Source: CAZQFV01 sp964592645 (GTDB taxonomy: Bacteria > Chloroflexota > Chloroflexia > DTKN01). From it: a stretch of 64,000 nt of DNA. Where the stretch lies: NCBI GenBank assembly GCA_964592645.1, contig CAZQFV010000008.1, positions 1 through 64,000 of the forward strand, written 5' to 3'. Numbering within the stretch: the stretch's first letter is position 1; each line of letters starts with the position of its first letter. Below, piece after piece: positions 41,707 through 48,497 of this stretch. The translations under genes and the position numbers were made by a program. Below the pieces are notes generated by a model. That model was not told the origin of the DNA and did not search any database. It saw only the letters and a list, made by a program, of their open reading frames with translations.

Positions 41707-43362
41707 CTACACCGCTTTCCGCGCCAAACCCTTTTCCGGCAGCACCAAGCCCACGATGTTCTTCCAGCCCAGCGTCAGCACGACGTTCAGCAGGAAGGCC
41801 ACGAAGCCGACGGCCACCAGGCCGGCCCCGATCAGCTCGGCCAGTTGGTAGGCGGCGTACATCCCATCGTAGTAGATGGTCCGCCGCAGCATGCCCTCCA
41901 CGCCGGACCAGCCGCCGGCGTAGGCCATCGCCACGGAGCCGATCAGCCAGAACCACAGGTGCGCGTTCACCAGCGCCTTGCTCTTGATCTCCAGCTTGGT
42001 CAGCATGGGCACCAGGGCATAGACGACGGCAAAGAGCAGCGAGCCCAGGCCGGTGAGCAGGAAGGTGTGGGCGTGCAGCGCCACGACCCACTGGGTGTTG
42101 TGGAAGACGACATTCAGGCCGATGTTGGCCTGGATCAGGCCGGCCGCGCCGCCCATGATGAAGCCAAAGATCGAGGCCAGCACGAACTTGAAGGCCGGCG
42201 TGAACTTGACCGGGCGGGCCAGCCAGATGGTCATCAGCACGGCAAAGATGGTCAGCCCCATGGTAAAGAACTCACCCCAGGTGACGAACTGCCCAGAGAG
42301 CAGCCGCATGAAGAGCGGCTGGACGCGGTCCCCGAGCAGGTGGTGGCTCCAGACGCCCATCGAAACGAGCAGATCCACCATGATCACCGTGCGCACGACC
42401 GCTTCGCCAAAGAGCTTGCGCCCCACCAGGAGGGGGACCAGCAGGTACCAGGTGCCGGCGGCGTACATCAGCACGTTGCCGTCGGCGACCATGTCCAGCC
42501 CCCACCAGAACCAGTTCTTGTAGACCACGGCGTCCACGGCCATGGGGTTGAGGGGGTTGTTGAAGAGGGCGGCCAGGCCGTAGACCAGGATCAGGGCGCC
42601 GGCCGTCAGCAGGACGACGGCGTTGATCACGGTGTCGATCGAACCACGGGCCACAGCTACGATGAAGGGGGAAAGTCCGTTGTAGTCGAGGTTGGGCGCG
42701 CTCTTGTCCTCTTTGCCCAAGAGCTTCATCAGCCGGGAGATGCCAAAGGCCGAGCGCAGGAACTGCCCCAGCGTGTAGGCGCCCGGGTTGCTGCGGCTGA
42801 GCACGGTGGCAAAGATGTTGTAGGAGAAGAGGAGGATGTTGATCATGATGACGGCCGCGCCGGTGACGAAGGTGACGCTGGCGACGAGGGGCACCCGGTC
42901 GTAGGAGACCGGCAGCGGCCAGTAGAGGGTGTACAGGGCGTTGAAGAGCCCGAAGAAGCCGGAGGCCCAGCAGGTGAGCACCCCGCCTACCTGCAGCCAA
43001 AAGTTCAGCGGCACGAGCCCCGGGTGCTTGATCTCTTTCTTCATCAGGAAGGGCACCAAGAAGTAAAAGGCCCCCATCACGCAGAGGTAGGCAAAGCCGT
43101 AGATGCCGACGACGGGGTGGGCGGTGAGCATGGCGTAGAAGAGGTCCTCCGACGTAGCCGCGGTGCCGCCCGGACGGAGGACGCTGAGGGCCTCTTCGAT
43201 GCCGGAGAGGGCCCCCGGAGAGTAGAGATGGGTGCGCATCATGGACCCCTCGATCCCGGCCAGCGCCAGGAAGAGCATGCCGACGATGGCGAAACGCAGG
43301 GTCCATTTTTCCATCCGGCCGAGGCCGGACGGTTGGGCGTTCGCTCGAGCGGTGGTGGTCAT
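41707..43362 (-). CDS. Heme-copper oxidase superfamily subunit I, NO-reductase-like
   Basis: This protein of 551 residues has about 12-14 helices. Heme ligands are visible: H82 (LTAHPVVGIYGF) and the H430-A-H432 pair (WVVALHAHTFLLTG). The second CuB histidine pair is H340-H341 (GVWSHHLLGD). The first CuB site, normally GHPxVY, reads WWGLDMVADGNV: Asp290 replaces the His and the cross-linked Tyr is absent. Loss of that Tyr argues against O2 reduction to water; metal-site changes of this kind occur in NO-reducing members. Subunit II beside it lacks CuA, and a YgbA homologue follows. I read it as a quinol- or other-donor NO reductase. Confidence 0.8.
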   Translation of the reverse strand: MTTTARANAQPSGLGRMEKWTLRFAIVGMLFLALAGIEGSMMRTHLYSPGALSGIEEALSVLRPGGTAATSEDLFYAMLTAHPVVGIYGFAYLCVMGAFYFLVPFLMKKEIKHPGLVPLNFWLQVGGVLTCWASGFFGLFNALYTLYWPLPVSYDRVPLVASVTFVTGAAVIMINILLFSYNIFATVLSRSNPGAYTLGQFLRSAFGISRLMKLLGKEDKSAPNLDYNGLSPFIVAVARGSIDTVINAVVLLTAGALILVYGLAALFNNPLNPMAVDAVVYKNWFWWGLDMVADGNVLMYAAGTWYLLVPLLVGRKLFGEAVVRTVIMVDLLVSMGVWSHHLLGDRVQPLFMRLLSGQFVTWGEFFTMGLTIFAVLMTIWLARPVKFTPAFKFVLASIFGFIMGGAAGLIQANIGLNVVFHNTQWVVALHAHTFLLTGLGSLLFAVVYALVPMLTKLEIKSKALVNAHLWFWLIGSVAMAYAGGWSGVEGMLRRTIYYDGMYAAYQLAELIGAGLVAVGFVAFLLNVVLTLGWKNIVGLVLPEKGLARKAV

Positions 43363-43372
43363 CTCATCCTCC

Positions 43373-43798
43373 TCAGGGGATCACGCGGATGGCGCTCTCC
43401 ACAAACATCTCCGGGTGGCGCGGGCCGGAGTACTCGGTGGAGCGCACGTCGTAGGTGCCGGGCGTGTCGAACTTCCAGATGATGCTGTTCTCGTGGCCGG
43501 GGACGACCTGCATCTGAAAGACCATGGTGCCGTCCTGGCGAAAGACGCCGAATCCGTAGGTCACGTCGCCGGACGTGGCCGTGAACTCGACATATTCGCC
43601 GGCCCGGACCTCCATCTGGGGCGGGAGCTGGAACCGATAGTCGGCGATGGCGATGTCGAAATGCTGCGCCGGCGCAGGGTGGGACCAGAGGAGCCACTCC
43701 TGCCACGGGACGAGCGGCGTGAGGGTGATGACGTTGACCGCCAGGGCCACGACGATCAGGACGATCAGCCAGACGCGTTCGCGCTTGTCCATGGTCAT
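43373..43798 (-). CDS. Cupredoxin-type subunit II lacking CuA ligands
   Basis: This protein of 141 residues (start ATG 43798 overlaps the upstream stop; ATG 43792 is also possible) has one N-terminal helix (VWLIVLIVVALAVNVITLTP) and a cupredoxin domain. The expected CuA loop CxxxCGxGHxxM reads RSTEYSGPRHPEM: both Cys are Ser (S120, S124), while H128 and M131 remain; the earlier His is Tyr (GDVTYGFGVF). CuA therefore cannot form, so cytochrome c is unlikely to be the direct donor through this subunit. The length and single helix fit ba3-type subunit II. Confidence 0.82.
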   Translation of the reverse strand: MTMDKRERVWLIVLIVVALAVNVITLTPLVPWQEWLLWSHPAPAQHFDIAIADYRFQLPPQMEVRAGEYVEFTATSGDVTYGFGVFRQDGTMVFQMQVVPGHENSIIWKFDTPGTYDVRSTEYSGPRHPEMFVESAIRVIP

Positions 43799-43899
43799 CC
43801 TCCTTTCTGCCGCACCTTGAAACTAAACCAGAGCATGAAGAGGGCCACGGCGGCGATAAAGGCCGTGTAGGCCCACCAGACGATGTCGGTGATGTACAT
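43795..43899 (-). CDS. 34-residue single-helix membrane peptide of the oxidase operon
   Basis: On the minus strand ATG 43899 to TGA 43795, with AAGGAGG ahead: MYITDIVWWAYTAFIAAVAL then FMLWFSFKVRQKGG. One membrane helix with a basic end. It overlaps the subunit II start by 4 nt (ATGA). Small subunits of this kind (like subunit IIa of ba3 oxidase) stabilise subunit I; that role is inferred from size and position. Confidence 0.75.
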   Translation of the reverse strand: MYITDIVWWAYTAFIAAVALFMLWFSFKVRQKGG

Positions 43900-44004
43900 G
43901 GGATTTCCTCCTTGGGACGATTGGGTATTGGCCCGTGGGGCGGGGCGATTGCCAAGGATAACGAGTGTTGCCCGGATCGGCGATCGGCACCTCCTTTGTT
44001 CGAT

Positions 44005-44892
44005 TCAGAGCAGTTTTCCTATGGTCAACAGAAGGCAGGAAACCAGCATATAGATCGATGCGGCCTTGAAGAGGAACCAGTTGCGCCGGTTGTTTGGCGC
44101 GAGCGCCTGGATCGAAGAAAGGGCCACCAGCGCCGCGCCCAGGGCCAGGAGAGGTACCAGTGTCGCGGGATGGATGCGCAGGAGCAGGCCGCCGGCCGCC
44201 AGGGCGAGGGCGTTCAGCAGGTTGGAGAGGGCGACAAAGAGATAGGTAGCCCGATGCCCATAGCGATTGGGCCAGGTGGGCACGCCGGCCGCGCGGTAGT
44301 CGTCCGCGTGGCGCAGGGCCAGGGTGAGGATATGGGCGGGGATCCACAGGAGGATGGCGGCTGCCAGGAGCAGGCCGACGAGGTCGACGCGCCCGATGGC
44401 GAGCACCCGGCCGGCCAGCACGGGCATGCCGCCGGCTACGCCGCCAAAGACGATGGAGAGCGCGCTGCGCCGCTTGAGCCAGGCGGTGTACACCAGCAGG
44501 TCGAAGGCGATGCCGACGGCAACGACGAGGCCGAAGCGCCAGCCGAGGGCGAAGCCGAGGGCCAGCCCGGCGGCGGCCAGGCTGCCGCCGAAAAGGGCTG
44601 CCGGAAGCGGGCGGATGCGGCCGGACGGCAGGGGCCGGCCGGCCGTGCGGGCCATGCGGGCGTCGATATCGCGGTCGAGCACCATGTTCAGGGCGGTGCA
44701 GCCGCCGATGGTCAGGAAGAGGCCGGCCAGTATCCCCAGCCCCTGGAGTGGGGGAACGGGCCAGCCGCGGCCCAGGAGATAGCCGCAGAAGCCCGTGACC
44801 AGGAGCAAGGCCGTCTGCTTGAACTTGATGAGCGCCCAGAAATCGTCGAGCCGTTGGGTCCAGGCCGCCTTACGCAGAGTGGTAATTGCCAT
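44005..44892 (-). CDS. ctaB: Heme O synthase (protoheme IX farnesyltransferase)
   Basis: This protein of 295 residues (start ATG 44892 with CAGGAGAAGCC) is a UbiA-family prenyltransferase with helices throughout. The first Asp-rich motif is NMVLDRDIDARMARTAGRPL, the typical NxxxDxxxD of heme O synthases, and the second region ADDYRAAGVPTWPNRYG includes the conserved DDYRxAGxPM-like block. It farnesylates heme b for the oxidase encoded downstream. Confidence 0.92.
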   Translation of the reverse strand: MAITTLRKAAWTQRLDDFWALIKFKQTALLLVTGFCGYLLGRGWPVPPLQGLGILAGLFLTIGGCTALNMVLDRDIDARMARTAGRPLPSGRIRPLPAALFGGSLAAAGLALGFALGWRFGLVVAVGIAFDLLVYTAWLKRRSALSIVFGGVAGGMPVLAGRVLAIGRVDLVGLLLAAAILLWIPAHILTLALRHADDYRAAGVPTWPNRYGHRATYLFVALSNLLNALALAAGGLLLRIHPATLVPLLALGAALVALSSIQALAPNNRRNWFLFKAASIYMLVSCLLLTIGKLL

Positions 44893-44937
44893 AGGCTTCT
44901 CCTGTCGCAACGCGCCTGTGGGATTAGCCTACGGGCG

Positions 44938-44966
44938 ATTATATACGGAAAGGGCGAGGTTGTCTG
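44938..44966 (-). promoter_or_regulatory. Promoter of the ctaB-oxidase-YgbA operon
   Basis: On the minus strand CAGACA (44966-44961), 17-nt spacer, TATAAT (44943-44938). Confidence 0.65.
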
Positions 44967-44982
44967 GGACAAAAGTCGCATA

Positions 44983-44994
44983 GGGACTTGTCCC
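44983..44994. promoter_or_regulatory. Candidate operator GGGACTTGTCCC
   Basis: A perfect 5-bp inverted repeat with a 2-nt centre, placed between the divergent promoters (minus -35 at 44961-44966, plus -35 at 44998-45003). A related half-site TGGGAC occurs at 44965-44970. Confidence 0.4.
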
Positions 44995-44997
44995 GAT

Positions 44998-45025
44998 TTG
45001 ACATTTCGCCAGAATGTGGTACAAT
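44998..45025 (+). promoter_or_regulatory. Promoter of a short RNA or leader
   Basis: TTGACA (44998-45003), 16-nt spacer ending TGTGG, TACAAT (45020-45025). Confidence 0.7.
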
Positions 45026-45031
45026 ATAAAT

Positions 45032-45101
45032 ACTCCCTTCCCCTAGCGCCCCTGGTGAGTGGACCGCCTCCACGAGGCCCCACTCGCCAGGGGGAGTTTT
45101 T
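45032..45101 (+). ncRNA. Candidate small RNA of about 70 nt
   Basis: A strong promoter and an intrinsic terminator enclose about 70 nt with no ORF: start near 45032, hairpin 45049-45093, T-run to 45101. The hairpin is a 14-bp stem whose loop holds an additional GCCTC-CAC-GAGGC stem. Nothing upstream on this strand needs terminating, since the adjacent gene runs the other way, so an independent small RNA is plausible; an attenuator ahead of degV is the alternative. Confidence 0.5.
45049..45101 (+). terminator. Intrinsic terminator with 14-bp stem and T5
   Basis: CCCCTGGTGAGTGG (45049-45062) pairs with CCACTCGCCAGGGG (45080-45093) with one G-U pair, followed by GAGTTTTT. Confidence 0.85.
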
Positions 45102-45138
45102 GGGCGCGGATTTTCCCGGATGGATCCTGGCTATTGGA

Positions 45139-45217
45139 CCGCCGAGGGCGCAGAGAGGGCAGAGTGCGGCCTGAATCTTTGCTGCCCAGGCCGCCTTGTT
45201 CGCTGTGCCCTCGGCGG
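45139..45217. repeat. Nested inverted repeat, dispersed-repeat-like
   Basis: Outer arms CCGCCGAGGGC-G-CAG (45139 on) and CTG-T-GCCCTCGGCGG (45203-45217); inner arms GCGGCCTG and CAGGCCGC. The CCGAGGGCGCAGAGAGGGCAG string is of the widespread GAGGGCGCAGAG type of intergenic repeat. It occupies the gap before the degV promoter. Confidence 0.6.
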
Positions 45218-45240
45218 TAAAGGGCAGCCCTGATCCGCCC

Positions 45241-45330
45241 CTACCTGTACACGATCGGCAGATAGACGTGGTATCCTCCGCGGCTGATGTACACCTGGGA
45301 AACATGGTCTTTGAAACCGTGATCGGTATA
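45241..45330 (-). other. Possible C-terminal scrap of a secreted protein
   Basis: The minus strand ends HVSQVYISRGGYHVYLPIVYR followed by a stop. YLPIV tails and linkers are found in exported proteins of this lineage (see HHIYLPIVLKN in the M6 protease here). No body of the gene remains. Confidence 0.3.
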
Positions 45331-45332
45331 AG

Positions 45333-45361
45333 TTGAACGAAAGCTCAACTTCTGGTATACT
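45333..45361 (+). promoter_or_regulatory. degV-family promoter with overlapping palindrome
   Basis: TTGAAC (45333-45338), 17-nt spacer, TATACT (45356-45361). AGTTGA-N8-TCAACT (45331-45350), a perfect 6-bp inverted repeat, overlaps the -35 and spacer and could be an operator. Confidence 0.75.
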
Positions 45362-45396
45362 GGTGCTGCAATTCGAGTTTTTACGAAGGAGGCCCT

Positions 45397-46251
45397 ATGC
45401 CCAAGATCGCCATCATCACCGACACCGATTCCAGCCTGCCCGCGGAGTTGGCCGCCCGCTACGGCGTCCACCAGGTGCCGATCACGATCAACTTTGGCGC
45501 GGAATCGTTCGAGACCGGGGTGGACATCGACGACGCCCGCACCTTTGCCCGGATCGACCGCGAGGGCCAACTGCCGACGACGGCGGCGCCTTCTCCCGGC
45601 AGGTTCGTCGAGTCCTTCCGGTCGGCCTTCGCCGCCGGCGCCGAGACGATCCTCTGCTTCTGCGTCAGCGCCGAGGTCAGCCGGACGTACGAATCGGCCC
45701 GGGCGGCGGCCGGCGAGTTCCCGGGCCGGGACATCGTCGTGGTGGACACGCGCAGCCTGTCGATGGGCTTTGGCTTTATGGTGCTGGAGGCGGCCGCGGC
45801 GGCGCAGGCCGGCGCCTCCAAGGAAGAGGCCCTGGCGCGGGCCGCCGACGTGGGCCGGCGGACACACCTGTACGCGGCCCTGGCCACGGTCAAGTACCTG
45901 GCGATGAGCGGGCGGGTGGGGCAATTGGCGGCGGGCATGGCCGCGCTTTTGAGCATCAAGCCGATCCTGACGGTACGCGGCGGCAAGCTGGACCTGCTGG
46001 AGCGGGTGCGGACGCGGAGCAAGGCCTGGGGGCGGGTGGTGGAGCTGGCGCAGCAGACGGCGGCCGGCCGGCCGCTCGAGCGGGCGGCCATCCTGCACGT
46101 CAATGCTCTGGAGGAGGCCCGCGAGTTCGCCGCCCTCCTGGGACAGGGGTTGGCCCTGCCGCCCGAGGTCATCTATGCCGAGCTGACGCCGGGCCTCTCG
46201 GTGCACGCCGGAGCGGGGCTGGTGGGGGTGGCGTTCGTCGTCGGTGGGTGA
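45397..46251 (+). CDS. DegV family fatty-acid-binding protein
   Basis: This protein of 284 residues starts KIAIITDTDSSLPAELAARY and has TTAAPSPGRFVESF (lipid head-group contact region of DegV/FakB), VVDTRSLSMGFGFMV and LSIKPILTVRGGKLDLLERV, all DegV signatures. FakB proteins present fatty acids to the kinase FakA; no fakA is in the window. AAGGAGG precedes ATG 45397. Confidence 0.93.
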   Translation: MPKIAIITDTDSSLPAELAARYGVHQVPITINFGAESFETGVDIDDARTFARIDREGQLPTTAAPSPGRFVESFRSAFAAGAETILCFCVSAEVSRTYESARAAAGEFPGRDIVVVDTRSLSMGFGFMVLEAAAAAQAGASKEEALARAADVGRRTHLYAALATVKYLAMSGRVGQLAAGMAALLSIKPILTVRGGKLDLLERVRTRSKAWGRVVELAQQTAAGRPLERAAILHVNALEEAREFAALLGQGLALPPEVIYAELTPGLSVHAGAGLVGVAFVVGG

Positions 46252-46257
46252 TGCCCG

Positions 46258-46968
46258 TCAGAGGACCAGCCCGGCCAGCCGCAGCAGCGGGATGAGGAGC
46301 AGGTTGTAGAGCGGCCCAAAGACCATCCCCAGCAGGCTGATCCCGCCGAATCCGCCGATCAGCAGGAAGAGCAGGATCCAGGAGCCGTACTGCCGCAGGA
46401 TGGCCAGCGCTTGCCCCCACGAGGGCGGGGCGATCCCCTCCAGGATGCCGAACCCGTCCAGGGGAGGGACGGGGATCAGGTTGAAGACGGCCAGGGCCAC
46501 GTTGAGGGCCACGAACTTGAACAGCAGGCTGTACAGCCCCTCGCTGGAGGACAAGGCCCGGAGCATCCCTTCGGGAGCGGCCGTCCAGGCCAGGCGCACG
46601 CCCACGGCCAGGACCAGGGCCAACGCCAGGTTGCTGGCCGGGCCGGCCGCCGTGGCCAGGGCCGCGCCGCGCCGCCCACCGCGCATATAGTAGGGATTGA
46701 TCGGCACCGGCTTGCCCCAGCCGATCGGCGCCAGCCCGATCATCGTCAGCATGAGCATGATCGTGCCAATGGGATCCAGGTGCGCCAGGGGATTGAGCGT
46801 CACCCGGCCGTGCAGCCGCGGGGTGGGGTCGCCCAGGCGGTCGGCCGCCCAGGCATGGGCGAACTCGTGAACGGTGAGCCCCAGGAGCAGGGCGATCGCC
46901 GAGCTGACGATGCTGGCCAGGTTCAAGTTCAGTCCTTGAAACACCGCTTTCTCCTTCTGCTGATCCAT
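46258..46968 (-). CDS. Site-2 protease family (M50) membrane metalloprotease
   Basis: Start ATG 46968 gives 236 residues; its -10 box is only 9 nt ahead, so the mRNA is probably leaderless. HEFAHAWAADRLGD carries the HExxH zinc motif in the first membrane segment after LLLGLTV, and NLIPVPPLDGFGIL carries the second (N/LDG) motif. The short form without PDZ domain fits the Rip/SpoIVFB-like soluble-substrate branch. It is convergent with the DegV gene (6 nt apart). Confidence 0.88.
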   Translation of the reverse strand: MDQQKEKAVFQGLNLNLASIVSSAIALLLGLTVHEFAHAWAADRLGDPTPRLHGRVTLNPLAHLDPIGTIMLMLTMIGLAPIGWGKPVPINPYYMRGGRRGAALATAAGPASNLALALVLAVGVRLAWTAAPEGMLRALSSSEGLYSLLFKFVALNVALAVFNLIPVPPLDGFGILEGIAPPSWGQALAILRQYGSWILLFLLIGGFGGISLLGMVFGPLYNLLLIPLLRLAGLVL

Positions 46969-46977
46969 GGTGGCGCT

Positions 46978-47007
46978 ATTATAGCACAGGTGGACAGGTT
47001 CCGGCAA
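46978..47007 (-). promoter_or_regulatory. Promoter giving a leaderless M50 transcript
   Basis: On the minus strand TTGCCG (47007-47002), 18-nt spacer ending TGTGC, TATAAT (46983-46978); ATG begins at 46968. Confidence 0.65.
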
Positions 47008-47030
47008 TTGCCGGCCTGGGCGCACTATGC

Positions 47031-47059
47031 TTGCCTGAAAACGCTGTTTGTGGTATGAT
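47031..47059 (+). promoter_or_regulatory. Promoter of the sbcD-like gene
   Basis: TTGCCT (47031-47036), 17-nt spacer ending TGTGG, TATGAT (47054-47059). Confidence 0.7.
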
Positions 47060-47078
47060 AAGCGCCGAGGACGAGGCG

Positions 47079-48320
47079 ATGGTTCGTATCCTGCACTTCT
47101 CCGACCTCCACCTGGGGGTGGAAAACTATGGCAAGATCGACCCGCAGACGGGCCTGGGGTCGCGCGTGCGCGACTTTCTCGACCGCCTGGACGAGGTGGT
47201 GGAGTTTGCCCTGACGGAAAGGGTGGACGCGGCCGTTTTCTGCGGCGACGCCTTTCGCGATCGTCACCCCGACCCGACCTATCAGCGTGACTTTGCCCGG
47301 CGCATCGGCCGGCTGGCCCGGGGCGGGGTCGCCGTCGTGCTGGTGGCGGGCAACCACGACCTGCCGGCCATGCTGGTCAAGGCCACCAGCCTGGACATCT
47401 TTCACGCCCTGGAGGTGCCCAACGTCTATGTCTCGGCGCGCAAGGAGGAGGTCTTTCGCCTGCCGCTGCGCGGCGGGGGCGAACTGCAGGTGGCCACCTT
47501 CCCCTATCCCAACCGCAGCCGGCTGCTCCTCTCCGATGAGCAGCGCCGCCGGCCGCTGCGCGAGCAGGAGGAAAAGCTGCGCGCGCTGCTGACCGGCAAC
47601 CTGGCCCGGCTGGCCGAGCGCATCGATCCCGACGTCCCGGCCATCCTGGTGGGGCACCTGATGGTGCTGGGGGCCGACCTGGGCTCGGAACAGCGGATGG
47701 TGCTGGGCTATGAGCCGGATGTGCTGCTGGGGGCGGTCGCCCAGCCCGCCTTCGACGCCGTCCTGCTGGGCCATGTGCATCGCGGCCAGGTTTTGCGCAG
47801 CGCGGCCCCGCCCGTATTCTATGCCGGCAGCCTGGAGCGGATCGACTTTGGCGACGAGGGGCAGGAGAAAGGTTTCTACCTGGTGGAAATAGAGGGGACG
47901 GCCCGCCCGCGGGCCGTGTCGTACCGTTTCGTGCCGCTGAACGCCCGGTGCTTCCTGACGTTGGAGGTGGATGCGAGCCATGGCGCGCCCATGGAGAGGG
48001 CGATGGAGAGCATCTCCCGCGCCGTCGAGTCCGGCCAGGTGGCCGGGGCCGTGGTCCGGCTGCGACTGCGGGTGCGCCCGGAGGACGCCGGCCAGGTGGA
48101 TGTCGCGGCGCTCCGCCGCGCCCTGGCCGACGCTTTCTTCGTGGCCGCGTTGACGGTGGAGGTCGAACGGCCCGAGCGCACGTCGTTTCGCGGTCCCCTG
48201 GAGCGGATAGAGCCGTTGGAGGCGCTGGAGCGCTACTGGATCGACCGCGGTGTCTCGAGCAAGCGCCGCGAGGCGCTGCTCCATTATGCCCAGGAACTGC
48301 TGGCCGAGGAAAGTAGCTGA
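47079..48320 (+). CDS. sbcD: SbcD/Mre11-type DNA repair nuclease
   Basis: This protein of 413 residues (ATG 47079) has the phosphoesterase motifs in order: FSDLHLG, FCGDAFRDRHP, VAGNHDLP, ILVGHLMV and LLGHVHRGQ, as in SbcD/Mre11. SbcD normally works with the SbcC ATPase on DNA ends and hairpins. No sbcC follows; the next gene is a TPR protein, so the partner, if any, lies elsewhere. The C-terminal part (about 280-413) has the capping region. Confidence 0.88.
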   Translation: MVRILHFSDLHLGVENYGKIDPQTGLGSRVRDFLDRLDEVVEFALTERVDAAVFCGDAFRDRHPDPTYQRDFARRIGRLARGGVAVVLVAGNHDLPAMLVKATSLDIFHALEVPNVYVSARKEEVFRLPLRGGGELQVATFPYPNRSRLLLSDEQRRRPLREQEEKLRALLTGNLARLAERIDPDVPAILVGHLMVLGADLGSEQRMVLGYEPDVLLGAVAQPAFDAVLLGHVHRGQVLRSAAPPVFYAGSLERIDFGDEGQEKGFYLVEIEGTARPRAVSYRFVPLNARCFLTLEVDASHGAPMERAMESISRAVESGQVAGAVVRLRLRVRPEDAGQVDVAALRRALADAFFVAALTVEVERPERTSFRGPLERIEPLEALERYWIDRGVSSKRREALLHYAQELLAEESS

Positions 48321-48395
48321 CGGTCCTGGGCGCCACGTTTTGGAGCGCCCACGACACCCTGTAGTGAAAATGGTATACAACTGCCTTGGGCGAGG

Positions 48396-48424
48396 TTGCA
48401 CTACAGTTCGATTTGCGGTATAAT
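48396..48424 (+). promoter_or_regulatory. Promoter of the TPR-roadblock operon
   Basis: TTGCAC (48396-48401), 17-nt spacer, TATAAT (48419-48424). TGTAGTG (48360-48366) and CACTACA (48399-48405) form an inverted repeat reaching the -35. Confidence 0.75.
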
Positions 48425-48497
48425 AGGGACAAGCAAAATCGGTTCGCCAAAGGCAACGGGCCTTTTCCCGAGAGCGGCAGCACGGAGGGAAGGAACG

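Noticed and set aside
41644..43482. Plus-strand open frame of 612 codons over the oxidase gene
   Set aside because: Antisense to subunit I, which has conserved heme ligands; no supporting motif.
44983..45025. FNR- or NsrR-type binding site in the oxidase promoter region
   Set aside because: The region has a dyad, but neither TTGAT-N4-ATCAA nor the NsrR consensus is present.
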